A DNA stretch of 40,558 nucleotides from a virus: positions 1 to 40,558 of the IMG/VR virus record IMGVR_UViG_3300027987_000054; one strand, given 5' to 3'. The translations under genes were made by a program, and so were the position numbers. A model generated the notes under the pieces. The model saw only the letters and a program-made list of their open reading frames with translations, had not been told where the DNA came from and did not search any database. Positions 6,779 to 13,624 of the stretch are shown here, piece after piece (the stretch's first letter is position 1; each line of letters begins with the position of its first letter).

Positions 6779-7377
6779 TTCACCCCTATCACTTTGTGGG
6801 TTTGGATGTTGAGTCGCCAGCACTGATCTGCCAGGACGCGCAGGAACACTGTCGCCGTGTGCGCGTCCTTGTCCGGGCCGTCCATTGGCGACAGCCAATA
6901 GTGGTCGAACCGCAACTGTCGCAACACGTCGAGGTCCAGGCCGGGTTGCGGCCACACCACCTTCAACTCGTCACCGTGATCCTGGTACAGCGGTGCGCCC
7001 GCTTTCGGGCTGACGCACACCCAGTCGACCTTGTCGGGGACCGGGCGGGTGCCGTTCGTTTCGATCGCGATGTACGCGGGCTGCAACGCCGTAAGCAGTT
7101 CATCATCGACTTGCAGGGTCGGCTCGCCGCCGGTCAACACCACGAACGCATCGTCCCCGTCCCACAACTCACGGACCTGGGCCGCGATCTGGTCGGCGGT
7201 CATCCGATTGGCGTGGGTGAAGTCGGTGTCGCAGAACCGGCAGATCGCCGTTGCGCGGTCCTCCTCGCGGCCGGTCCATAGGTTGCAGCGGGAAAACCTG
7301 ACGAACACGGCAGGCCGTCCCGTCCAATATCCTTCGCCTTGCAACGTGTAGAAGATGTCGTTGACGAGGTAGGTCAT
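6775..7377 (-). CDS. queE: 7-carboxy-7-deazaguanine synthase, QueE (radical SAM)
   Basis: A 200-residue product from the ATG at 7377, which overlaps the queC stop as ATGA. It is the radical SAM enzyme that contracts 6-carboxytetrahydropterin to 7-carboxy-7-deazaguanine. The N-terminal NDIFYTLQGEG is a family signature. The cluster cysteines read C-x14-C-x2-C (CNLWTGREED through CRFCDTDF) rather than the usual C-x3-C-x2-C, a variant known in some QueE enzymes with an inserted cluster loop. VVLTGGEPTLQ and the later ETNGT match the SAM-binding and substrate motifs. It sits between queC and queD in one coupled set. Confidence 0.93.
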   Translation of the reverse strand: MTYLVNDIFYTLQGEGYWTGRPAVFVRFSRCNLWTGREEDRATAICRFCDTDFTHANRMTADQIAAQVRELWDGDDAFVVLTGGEPTLQVDDELLTALQPAYIAIETNGTRPVPDKVDWVCVSPKAGAPLYQDHGDELKVVWPQPGLDLDVLRQLRFDHYWLSPMDGPDKDAHTATVFLRVLADQCWRLNIQTHKVIGVK

Positions 7378-7949
7378 TGGCATGCCCCGCACTGTCCGCA
7401 CGGTGTGTCCCCGCCCCGGTAGCAGGACCATGTCAATTCGACGGGCACGTCGAGGTCTATGGCGAGAGACCGTATCTCGGTCTTGGTGAGGTGAATGATC
7501 GGTGCTGCCACCCATACATGTCCGATCGTTCCGAGGGTGAGTACGTCGCGGAACTGCTCGATGTATGCGCGACGGCAGTCTGGATAACCAGCGGCGTCAT
7601 CAGCGTTAGCGCCGATGACGATGCGCTTCGCCCCGACTGTTTCCGCGCGGGCAGCCGCCAACGCCAGCAACACAGTGTTACGGGCGGGGACGTAGGTGGC
7701 GTCCGGTGTTTCAGCATGACCAGTCGGGATGGCTTGGTCCCCGGTCAACGCGGACCCGCCGAACAGGACCGGATCAAGATGCACAACAGTGTGGGTGCAG
7801 GCGTAGTGTTTCGCCACAGCGTGTGCCGACTCGATCTCCCGTACATGGGTTTGGCCGTAGTCGACAGTGAGGCAGTCCACTCCGCCACCAGTCATGGCCA
7901 GCGCGACCGCGGAATCCAAACCACCCGACAACAGGACGACGGCGCTCAC
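7374..7949 (-). CDS. queC: 7-cyano-7-deazaguanine (preQ0) synthase, QueC
   Basis: A 191-residue product. It converts 7-carboxy-7-deazaguanine and ammonia to preQ0 with ATP. The N terminus has the ATP-pyrophosphatase loop LLSGGLDSAVAL, followed by LTVDYGQTH and YVPARNTV typical of QueC. The C terminus carries the zinc site CYRGGDTPCGQCGACQ. I choose the GTG at 7949, which overlaps the stop of the transglycosylase gene as GTGA; an ATG 15 codons earlier would lie inside that gene. With no QueF or amidotransferase fusion in sight, preQ0 is the likely pathway end product. Confidence 0.93.
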   Translation of the reverse strand: MSAVVLLSGGLDSAVALAMTGGGVDCLTVDYGQTHVREIESAHAVAKHYACTHTVVHLDPVLFGGSALTGDQAIPTGHAETPDATYVPARNTVLLALAAARAETVGAKRIVIGANADDAAGYPDCRRAYIEQFRDVLTLGTIGHVWVAAPIIHLTKTEIRSLAIDLDVPVELTWSCYRGGDTPCGQCGACQ

Positions 7950-8614
7950 AGTTGCATCTCCAACCCTGGTTCGCCCCTCATCCGTGTCACCCACGACAGG
8001 ACGAGGGGAAGGGCCACGTCAGGCTCGAACGTCAATTTGGTGCCGTCCACACTGTCGACACCAAGCGCTTCCATTGCACGGCAACGCTTGTAGGAGTTGA
8101 CCCGTCCGACGTGGACCCACATGCCGCGACGTTTCGCGCTTCTGATGAGTGCGCGGGCTGCGGGCCCCAACTTAAACTCGGTGCTTCCGCCGACGAAGAG
8201 GACATCGAACTGTGTCCACGGCATCTCATCTGGGGTGGCCCCGTCCTGGGCGACGAACGCGGCTGGATAGCCCAGGTCGCGGATCTTCGGCAACCACGGC
8301 AGCGACCGGGACAGTGTGGCGTGGTGATCGCCGACAACGTCGGGGGCGGCCGCGAACACGCAAGAATCAGCGTCGCCAGCATGCTTGACCAGGAACCGCC
8401 ACCATCTGTGTTCGTCCCATTTGTCTGTGTAGCAACTATTGTCGGCGCACCACATGACCCCGTCCGGCCGTAGGCTTCGCTGGCGCGGACTGTCGATGAA
8501 TCCGAGCAGACCGTCGCACATGGCCTGTTTAGCTGCCAGAGATGATGGGGTCGCGAAATATATCACTCGCCACCCTTCTGGTTGTTCGTGGTTCCCCCAT
8601 TCAAACAGCGCCAT
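7946..8614 (-). CDS. dpdA: DpdA-like DNA-guanine transglycosylase (TGT superfamily)
   Basis: A 222-residue product, short for the tRNA-guanine transglycosylase superfamily but in the range of phage DpdA relatives. Family members exchange guanine in DNA for a 7-deazaguanine base. Supporting motifs are WCADNSCYT (like the DNGA region of phage relatives), APDVVGD with candidate catalytic Asp residues, AFVAQDG, and DVLFVGGSTEFKLG, matching the base-recognition segment of DpdA. Being translationally coupled to queC-queE-queD is the best functional evidence: the cassette should place preQ0 in phage DNA, which is known in related phages to block restriction enzymes. The exact subgroup is not proved by motif reading. 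Confidence 0.85.
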   Translation of the reverse strand: MALFEWGNHEQPEGWRVIYFATPSSLAAKQAMCDGLLGFIDSPRQRSLRPDGVMWCADNSCYTDKWDEHRWWRFLVKHAGDADSCVFAAAPDVVGDHHATLSRSLPWLPKIRDLGYPAAFVAQDGATPDEMPWTQFDVLFVGGSTEFKLGPAARALIRSAKRRGMWVHVGRVNSYKRCRAMEALGVDSVDGTKLTFEPDVALPLVLSWVTRMRGEPGLEMQL

Positions 8615-8619
8615 GCCGT

Positions 8620-8967
8620 TCAGTCCCAGACGTCCCAGAGGATGGCGCGGCGTCCGGTCGGCAGGACCTGCTTCTCTCCGGTGTCGACGACCAGGCCCCG
8701 GTCAACGAGTTCGTGGCGGCGCGTTCTGATCCCCGACGGCGACTGTTCGATGACCTCTCCGCGCCTCGCGAGTTCGGTGTAGGCCTCCACCAGTCCGGTA
8801 TCGGTGATCGGGCCCCGCTCCAGCAGGACCGACAGGAGGTCTCGCTGGCTGATCCTGATCTTCTCGGAGGATTGCGACCGGGCGGCTTCCCACGAGGTCT
8901 CGGGGTCACTCCGCCTGGCCCAGGCCTCGTAATCGTCACCCTCGTCGTAGTCGTCACTCTCCGTCAT
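8620..8967 (-). CDS. Winged-helix DNA-binding protein
   Basis: A 115-residue product from ATG 8967, preceded by GGAGGATC. It overlaps the end of the upstream gene by 14 bp. After an acidic start (TESDDYDEGDDYEAW) it has a winged-helix pattern: ISQRDLLSVLLERGPITD, a recognition-helix stretch with SPSGIRTRRHELVDRGLV, and a wing ending in TGRRAILWDV. This domain type is frequent in actinobacteria and their phages. It lies directly upstream of the transglycosylase gene, so it might regulate or direct the modification cassette, but that is inference from position. Confidence 0.7.
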   Translation of the reverse strand: MTESDDYDEGDDYEAWARRSDPETSWEAARSQSSEKIRISQRDLLSVLLERGPITDTGLVEAYTELARRGEVIEQSPSGIRTRRHELVDRGLVVDTGEKQVLPTGRRAILWDVWD

Positions 8968-9247
8968 GATCCTCCACTTCAAAACGCCGTACCTCGGTGG
9001 TGCGGCGGCACACCTCGTAGATGTCGGGGAACGTGGTCTTGAGCGCCTGCTGATCCAGTGCGGTGCGCTTGTGGTAGCGCCAGGTGACGGCTACGTCGCC
9101 GTCCAGGATGCCCTCGGTGTCGTGGCCGAGCGCCTCCTCGATGGCGTCGCGGGCCTTCTCCTCCAGCTCCTTGAGTTCCTGCTTGCGGGTCTTGGTCCAG
9201 CGCAGCGTCTCGACAGCCCAGCGCAATTGGTCCAGGTCAACGGCCAT
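8954..9247 (-). CDS. Small helical protein resembling the tail of YqaJ-type nuclease partners
   Basis: A 97-residue product. Residues 15-45 form a charged helix (TKTRKQELKELEEKARDAIEEALG). The second half reads VAVTWRYHKRTALDQQALKTT then FPDIYEVCRRTTEVRRFEVE, a pattern (TW...D..A....P..Y......RRF) I recognise from the C-terminal parts of YqaJ-type recombination proteins and their small companions. It may assist the Cas4/RecB-like nuclease encoded further along the operon. A promoter with TTGACA lies immediately upstream. The family match is from memory, so treat the role as a suggestion. Confidence 0.55.
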   Translation of the reverse strand: MAVDLDQLRWAVETLRWTKTRKQELKELEEKARDAIEEALGHDTEGILDGDVAVTWRYHKRTALDQQALKTTFPDIYEVCRRTTEVRRFEVEDHDGE

Positions 9248-9253
9248 ACCACT

Positions 9254-9294
9254 ATCAAACCCCTGGTCACCGACAGTGTCAATAGCAGTGACAC
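9254..9294 (-). promoter_or_regulatory. Leftward promoter with overlapping palindrome
   Basis: On the minus strand TTGACA (9282-9277), 17 bases, TTTGAT (9259-9254), six bases, then ATG at 9247. The spacing equals that of the promoter at 9651. The -35 overlaps a palindrome GTGTCA-N7-TGACAC (9276-9294), a possible operator. The -10 is weak. It would drive the modification and replication operon. Confidence 0.45.
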
Positions 9295-9316
9295 GTTCTG
9301 CGTGTCGCGGGCATAC

Positions 9317-9330
9317 CTGACATAAGTCAG
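9317..9330. repeat. Short hairpin at the end of the whiB-like gene
   Basis: CTGAC (9317-9321) and GTCAG (9326-9330) flank ATAA, overlapping the stop codon of the whiB-like gene. The stem has only 5 bp, so a weak terminator at most. The 11-mer CTGACATAAGT here recurs on the minus strand at 952-962. Confidence 0.3.
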
Positions 9331-9626
9331 AGCTTCGCCCGGGTCAGCCTCCGCAGCAGGGTGCGTCCGTGATGCATGTCGCGTCGGGTGCCGACGCCAT
9401 GCCAGGGGAGCCATACTCCAGCGTAGAAACCTCCGCCGGTTGGGGAGTCGGCCAGGGCGAAGGACGCACACTGAACGATGACCGGGCACTGCTTGCACAC
9501 CGACGACATCTTCTCGATCTCCGTCGGAATCGGCATGAAGTCGGCTGTCCACGGCAGGTCCTGGTGGTTCACGCATTCAGCGTCGCTCATCCAGCGTGGA
9601 GACGGTGCGCGCAACCGGGTGGCCAT
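9327..9626 (-). CDS. WhiB-family iron-sulfur transcription regulator
   Basis: A 99-residue product. The four cluster cysteines are visible: one in AECVNHQD, then CKQCPVIVQC, giving the C-x2-C-x5-C spacing of WhiB proteins. It is followed by GGFYAGVWLP, matching the beta-turn G(V/I)W motif, and a basic C terminus (TRRDMHHGRTLLRRL) for DNA contact. WhiB proteins bind a 4Fe-4S cluster and act with the vegetative sigma factor; phage copies such as WhiB of TM4 alter host WhiB-controlled genes. It is the first gene of the leftward block, facing the late operon promoter, so it could control the early-late switch. Confidence 0.9.
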   Translation of the reverse strand: MATRLRAPSPRWMSDAECVNHQDLPWTADFMPIPTEIEKMSSVCKQCPVIVQCASFALADSPTGGGFYAGVWLPWHGVGTRRDMHHGRTLLRRLTRAKL

Positions 9627-9650
9627 AGGACGAAGCGTAAGACACTGTCG

Positions 9651-9679
9651 TTGACATGGTGTGTGACGCGCCGTAGTTT
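9651..9679 (+). promoter_or_regulatory. Rightward promoter of the structural operon, leaderless type
   Basis: TTGACA (9651-9656), 17-base spacer, TAGTTT (9674-9679). The -10 keeps the TAnnnT pattern. Only six bases (CGGAAA) separate it from the ATG at 9686, so transcription should begin on or next to the start codon. TGTC-GTT-GACA (9646-9656) overlaps the -35 as a small palindrome, and GACACTGTC (9641-9649) repeats inverted at 9272-9280. Confidence 0.7.
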
Positions 9680-9685
9680 CGGAAA

Positions 9686-10123
9686 ATGCCCAACAAGCGC
9701 ATAGCCGACCTCATCACCAACGGTTTGCGCTCGGGTCTCGTCCACCCCGGCGATCCTGCGACGAACACCCCGGCGATGCCGATCTCGCTCGGCCCGGCGT
9801 TCCAGACGTCGGGTATGCCGCCCCAGATGGCCGAACTGGCGAACAAGACCGCCGAGCTACTCGGCGAGGCGATCGTCGCACTCATCGAGTCCGAGGGGAA
9901 GTGCGAGATCGTGGACTCCGAGGAGCTGGCCACCCTGCGCATCGCCGAACGCAACGCCCCGGCGCGGACCATCCCGGTGCACTGCCAGTGCGACACCACC
10001 CGCACCGATCCACTGGCGATTTTCACCGTCACCAGCAGTCCGCGCATCGTCATCGACGGCAAGCAGCTCATCACCGGCCTGACTGCGCGGTCGGTGGAAT
10101 GCCCACACCGGAAGGCGCGCTGA
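9686..10123 (+). CDS. Hypothetical protein, first gene of the rightward operon
   Basis: A 145-residue product with a Pro/Thr-rich N-terminal third, a helical centre (AELANKTAELLGEAIVALIESEG) and a C-terminal part with Cys and His residues (HCQCDTTR, ECPHRKAR) that could bind a metal. No family is recognised. No ribosome site lies before the ATG; the promoter position predicts a leaderless mRNA. The next gene's ATG overlaps its TGA. Small unknown genes at this place before the terminase are typical in related phages. Confidence 0.7.
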   Translation: MPNKRIADLITNGLRSGLVHPGDPATNTPAMPISLGPAFQTSGMPPQMAELANKTAELLGEAIVALIESEGKCEIVDSEELATLRIAERNAPARTIPVHCQCDTTRTDPLAIFTVTSSPRIVIDGKQLITGLTARSVECPHRKAR

Positions 10124-10374
10124 TGTCCTACGTCCGCATTGTCATCGACAACGAGAAGGTCTTCGACGGCGAGCTGGAGCAGTGGCAGGCCACCCCGCCC
10201 GACTACTTCAGGGACCGCATCCGGCCCGACGCCAAGCCGGAGCCGTGGCTGAAGGCCATCATGATAGTGATGGCCGATGCTGCGCTGACCAATCAGTCGG
10301 TGAGCATCGAGGCGATCACCGGGCCGTCCTGGTGGTCGATAGAGGTCACCAATCTACTCGGAGGTCGAGGATGA
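10123..10374 (+). CDS. Hypothetical 83-residue protein
   Basis: An 83-residue product from ATG 10123, which shares one base with the preceding TGA. It has a beta-rich start (MSYVRIVIDNEKVFDGEL) followed by a helix (EPWLKAIMIVMADAALTNQS). No domain is recognised. Its stop overlaps the HNH gene start as ATGA, so the three small genes at the head of this operon are translationally linked. Function unknown. Confidence 0.65.
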   Translation: MSYVRIVIDNEKVFDGELEQWQATPPDYFRDRIRPDAKPEPWLKAIMIVMADAALTNQSVSIEAITGPSWWSIEVTNLLGGRG

Positions 10375-10679
10375 AACGCCGACAGGTCAGTCAACTCAGC
10401 CATCGCCGCTGGCGACGGTTACGCGACCAGGTGGTCAAGGAGGAGCCGCTGTGCCGCCTGCGTCTTCCCGGCTGCACGATCGTCTCCAATACCGCCGATC
10501 ACATCATTCCCGTCAGGAACCGGCCCGACCTGAAGTTCGAGCGGGCCAATCTGCGCGGGTCGTGCCACCACTGCAACATGCGGCGCGGTCACCGTCCGCT
10601 GGAGCGGGTGCGTCAGGAGATGAAGTCGCGAGAGGTGTACGGAACCCGTACACCCCAGGCGCTGGAGTTCTTCCGGTGA
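10371..10679 (+). CDS. HNH endonuclease next to terminase
   Basis: A 102-residue product with a very good ribosome site (GGAGG, ten bases before the ATG). It is rich in Arg at the N terminus and carries the HNH core: CRLRLPGC, TADHIIPVRNRPDLKFE, NLRGSCHHCNMRRG, meaning two Cys pairs for zinc, the catalytic His in ADHI, and the Asn and His of the motif. HNH proteins beside the terminase genes are known to stimulate terminase cutting in several phages, so a packaging role is more likely than homing. The last codons contain a 21-bp palindrome (10634-10654). Confidence 0.87.
   Translation: MKRRQVSQLSHRRWRRLRDQVVKEEPLCRLRLPGCTIVSNTADHIIPVRNRPDLKFERANLRGSCHHCNMRRGHRPLERVRQEMKSREVYGTRTPQALEFFR
10634..10654. 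repeat. 21-bp palindrome, copy 1 (inside the HNH gene)
   Basis: GGTGTACGG (10634-10642), AAC, CCGTACACC (10646-10654): perfect 9-bp arms. The arms are identical to copies at 12330-12350 and 23592-23612; only the centre differs. It is within the last codons of the HNH gene, 22 bases before the small terminase start. Confidence 0.8.
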
Positions 10680-10918
10680 CCAGCATCTCGGGGGCTGCGG
10701 CCAGCAACGACGAGCTGAAGCTGCTCTACGCCGTGCGCGATCGGCTGGCCGAGGCGCTGGAGGACTGCCCGACCCGGGACTTGTCGCCACTGACCCGGCG
10801 ATTGCAGGATGTGGTCAAGGAGATCCGCGAGGCGGAGGAGCGCCAGAAGCAGGAAGGTGGTGGTCCCGGTGGCGGTAGCCGCACCAGCGCCAAGTGGAAC
10901 CCTGCCGACGATCTCTGA
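10676..10918 (+). CDS. Terminase small subunit
   Basis: An 80-residue product from GTG 10676, overlapping the HNH stop as GTGA and preceded by GGAG at seven bases. The pattern NDELKLLYAVRDRLAEALEDC then DLSPLTRRLQDVVKEIREAE is typical of short actinobacteriophage small terminase subunits, which recognise the packaging site and load the large subunit. The C terminus is Gly-rich (EGGGPGGGSRTS) and ends NPADDL. Position between HNH and the large terminase supports the call. It overlaps the large-subunit frame. Confidence 0.75.
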   Translation: MTSISGAAASNDELKLLYAVRDRLAEALEDCPTRDLSPLTRRLQDVVKEIREAEERQKQEGGGPGGGSRTSAKWNPADDL

Positions 10919-12329
10919 TGACGAGCGGCGGGACCGTAAGCTCTCCGAGGTGACCCGGCGGCTGGTCGCTCCCTCGGACATCACCGGGTCGTACTGGCCC
11001 GACATTCGTGACACCTGCAACGAGCGGCTCGGCATCTTCCTGGATCGCTGGCAGGACGGTATCGCCGGGCTGCTGCTGGCCCACCGCGAGGACGGCGTGA
11101 TCGCCCACACGGTCGGCGGATTCGGTATGAGCATCGCCCGCCAGGTCGGCAAGACCCACACGCTGACCGCGGTGCTGTTCGGGTTGTGCGTCCAGCATCC
11201 CGGCCTGCTGGCCATCTGGACCAGCCATCATGTCAAGACCAACTCCGAGACGTTCCAGGCAGTGCAGGCGTACTGCAAGCGGACCAAGGTCAAGCCGTTC
11301 ATCAAGAAGGTCTATCTCGGCTCCGGCGACGAGGCCGTCGAGTTCTCCAACGGTTCGCGCATCCTGTTCGGCGCGCGGGAGCGCGGGTTCGGCCGAGGCA
11401 TTCCCGGCGTCGATGTGCTGATGTCCGACGAGGCCCAGATTCTGTCGCAGCGTGCGATGCAGGACATGCTCGCCACCCTGAACACCTCGCGGCTCGGGCT
11501 GCACATCTACGTCGGGACGCCGCCCAAGCCCACCGACAACGCCGAGATGTTCACAGTGATGCGCCAGGAGGCGCTGACCGGCGAGGCCACCGACATTGCC
11601 TGGGTTGAGTGTGGTGCCGACGAGGACGCCGACATCGACGACGTCGACCAGTGGATGCAGGCCAACCCGTCGTGCCCGCACCGCACCCCGGTGATCTCGA
11701 TCCGCCGGCTGCGTCGCCGGTTGAGCGATGACGGGTTCCGCCGCGAGGCGCTCGGCATCTGGGACAGTCCCGACGCGAGTGCGTTCGACCTCGCGGCCTG
11801 GGCGAAGCTGGCCGATACCGGTGCGGAGATGCCCGCACGTGCGGCGCTGGTGGTCGACATGAGTCCGGATCGGCGACACTGCTGCATCGGGGTGGCCGGT
11901 GACACCGATGACGGCCGGGTGCTGTTGCTCGCCGAGTCGATGGGTGACACCGGTTCTGTGGTGCCGAGGGTGCAGGCGCTGCTGGAGCGCCGTGACATCG
12001 TTGAGGTGGCCATCACCAGCGGTGCGGCCCGCGCGATCGAGCCCGCTCTGGTCGACGCCGGTATCGAGTATGTGCGACTCACCCAGTCCGACGTCGCGGC
12101 GGCGTACTCCCGGCTGCAGGAGGCGATCAAGGAGGAGGCGATCAGTCACGTCGACCAGGCCGAGTTGAACACCGCGATGATGATGACCCGTACGCGGTTC
12201 GTCACCTCCGGTGAGTCCGAGATCTTCGACCGTAAGAACTACAGCGTGGATCTCTCCCCTGCGGTGGCCTGCGCCTGCGCGCTCTTTCGCTGGGGAATGA
12301 TGGCCACGCCGATGCCGGTGGTGTTGTGA
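10857..12329 (+). CDS. Terminase large subunit
   Basis: About 490 residues. The N-terminal ATPase has a Walker A-like SIARQVGKTHTL and Walker B VDVLMSDEAQ, followed by a coupling region TLNTSRLGLHIYVGTPPKP. The C-terminal RNase H-like nuclease begins with the catalytic Asp in AALVVDMSPDRR. It cuts concatemeric DNA and pumps it into the prohead. The start is uncertain: no ATG gives a sensible N terminus, and GTG codons at 10857, 10860 and 10869 all follow AGGAAGG. A start at 10809 would give a basic tail read from the small subunit gene. A 21-bp palindrome begins right after its stop. Confidence 0.92.
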   Translation: MVVPVAVAAPAPSGTLPTISDDERRDRKLSEVTRRLVAPSDITGSYWPDIRDTCNERLGIFLDRWQDGIAGLLLAHREDGVIAHTVGGFGMSIARQVGKTHTLTAVLFGLCVQHPGLLAIWTSHHVKTNSETFQAVQAYCKRTKVKPFIKKVYLGSGDEAVEFSNGSRILFGARERGFGRGIPGVDVLMSDEAQILSQRAMQDMLATLNTSRLGLHIYVGTPPKPTDNAEMFTVMRQEALTGEATDIAWVECGADEDADIDDVDQWMQANPSCPHRTPVISIRRLRRRLSDDGFRREALGIWDSPDASAFDLAAWAKLADTGAEMPARAALVVDMSPDRRHCCIGVAGDTDDGRVLLLAESMGDTGSVVPRVQALLERRDIVEVAITSGAARAIEPALVDAGIEYVRLTQSDVAAAYSRLQEAIKEEAISHVDQAELNTAMMMTRTRFVTSGESEIFDRKNYSVDLSPAVACACALFRWGMMATPMPVVL

Positions 12330-12350
12330 GGTGTACGGATTCCGTACACC
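12330..12350. repeat. 21-bp palindrome, copy 2 (terminase-portal gap)
   Basis: GGTGTACGGA (12330-12339), T, TCCGTACACC (12341-12350): perfect 10-bp arms. Identical over all 21 bases to the copy at 23592-23612. It begins one base after the terminase TGA and fills half of the 41-base gap before the portal ATG. It lacks a T-run, so a simple terminator is unlikely; an operator or processing site fits better. Confidence 0.88.
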
Positions 12351-12370
12351 CGGGGTCGTAGAATCCTGAC

Positions 12371-13624
12371 ATGAGCTTCCTGACGTGGCTCCTGGGGACC
12401 ACTCCGAACACGGCCGGTGTTGTGGCCAACGCGAACGATCCGGCTCCGCCGCCGGGCACTGTCGGGCCTCCCGACATCAACTTCGGCGATCCCGACATGG
12501 TCGACGTCAGTGCGCTGACCAACCTGGAGACGCGCCAGCTGCCGTGGATTCAGCCCAGTGCCTGGTCCGGCTATCCCGAGTCGTGGTCGACCCCGAACTG
12601 GGGTCAGCAGGCCGGGATCAACAAGCTCATCGACGTCGCCTGGGCGTGCATCGACCTCAACTCCTCGGTGCTGAGCAGCATGCCGATCTACCGGATGAAG
12701 AACGGCCGGATCATCGAGCCGACCAGTTGGATGAAGAATCCCGATCCCGACATCTACACCTGCTGGCAGGAGTTCGCCAAACAGCTGTTCTGGGACTACA
12801 TGCTCGGCGAGGCGTTCATCCTGCCGATGGCGACCAATTCCGACGGGTATCCGATCCGGTTCAGGGTCGTTCCGCCGTGGTTGATCAGCGTGGAGATGCG
12901 CGGGGGGACGCGCGAGTACAAGCTCGGATCGACCGACGTCACCGGTGAGATCCTGCACATCCGCTACTCGTCCACCACCACCGACGCCCGCGGTCACGGT
13001 CCGCTGGAGCAGGCCGGTGCCCGTCAGGTCACCGTCGGGCTGTTGCAGCGTTACACCCAGAACCTCGCCGAGACCGGCGGAATACCGCTGTACTGGATGG
13101 GCCTGGACCGCAAGATCACCCAGTCCGAGGGTGTCGACCTGCTGGACCGTTGGATCGAGTCGCGCACCAAGTACGCCGGGCATCCCGCACTGGTAGCCGG
13201 TGGTGCCACCCTCAACCAGGCGAAGTCGATGAGTGCCCAGGACCTGACCCTGATGGAGCTGACCCAGTTCAACGAGGCGCGCATCGCCATTCTCTGTGGT
13301 GTGCCGCCGTTCCTGGTCGGACTTCCCGGTGCCACCGGTTCGCTGACCTACTCCAACATCGAGCAGCTGTTCGGGTTCCACGATCGCTCGAGTCTGCGCC
13401 CGAAGGCCAATGCGGTGATGTCGTCGCTGGACGGCTGGTCGCTTCCGTCGACGCAGACGCTGGAACTGAACCGCGACGACTACACCCGACCGGGCCTCAA
13501 GGACCGCGCCCAGGCGTTCAAGGTGCTCATCGAGGCGGGGATTCTCACCGTTGACGAGGCCCGGGCGATGGAACGGCTGTACGGCGAATCGGCGGCGATC
13601 CGCCTGACCGGCGGCGAAGATTGA
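12371..13624 (+). CDS. Portal protein (HK97 type)
   Basis: A 417-residue product forming the dodecameric ring at the head vertex through which DNA passes. Family signs include the N-terminal region with AWACIDLNSSVLSSMPIYR, the wing and stem region with ILHIRYSS, HGPLEQAGARQVTVGLL, and the clip/crown part with LTQFNEARIAILCGVPPFLVG, then SNIEQLFGFHDRSSLRP. Length and order (after terminase, before protease) are standard for HK97-like siphoviruses. The ATG at 12371 follows the palindrome; a clear ribosome site is not obvious. Its stop shares one base with the next start. Confidence 0.93.
   Translation: MSFLTWLLGTTPNTAGVVANANDPAPPPGTVGPPDINFGDPDMVDVSALTNLETRQLPWIQPSAWSGYPESWSTPNWGQQAGINKLIDVAWACIDLNSSVLSSMPIYRMKNGRIIEPTSWMKNPDPDIYTCWQEFAKQLFWDYMLGEAFILPMATNSDGYPIRFRVVPPWLISVEMRGGTREYKLGSTDVTGEILHIRYSSTTTDARGHGPLEQAGARQVTVGLLQRYTQNLAETGGIPLYWMGLDRKITQSEGVDLLDRWIESRTKYAGHPALVAGGATLNQAKSMSAQDLTLMELTQFNEARIAILCGVPPFLVGLPGATGSLTYSNIEQLFGFHDRSSLRPKANAVMSSLDGWSLPSTQTLELNRDDYTRPGLKDRAQAFKVLIEAGILTVDEARAMERLYGESAAIRLTGGED

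Noticed and set aside
10815-12149. A 444-codon open frame antisense to the large terminase
   Set aside because: High GC at third codon positions opens antisense frames; no family motifs, and the plus-strand terminase explains the region.
12330-12350. The 21-bp palindrome as an intrinsic terminator
   Set aside because: Only a 1-3-base loop and no T-run, and downstream structural genes must be expressed from the same operon; an identical copy lies at a different type of junction.
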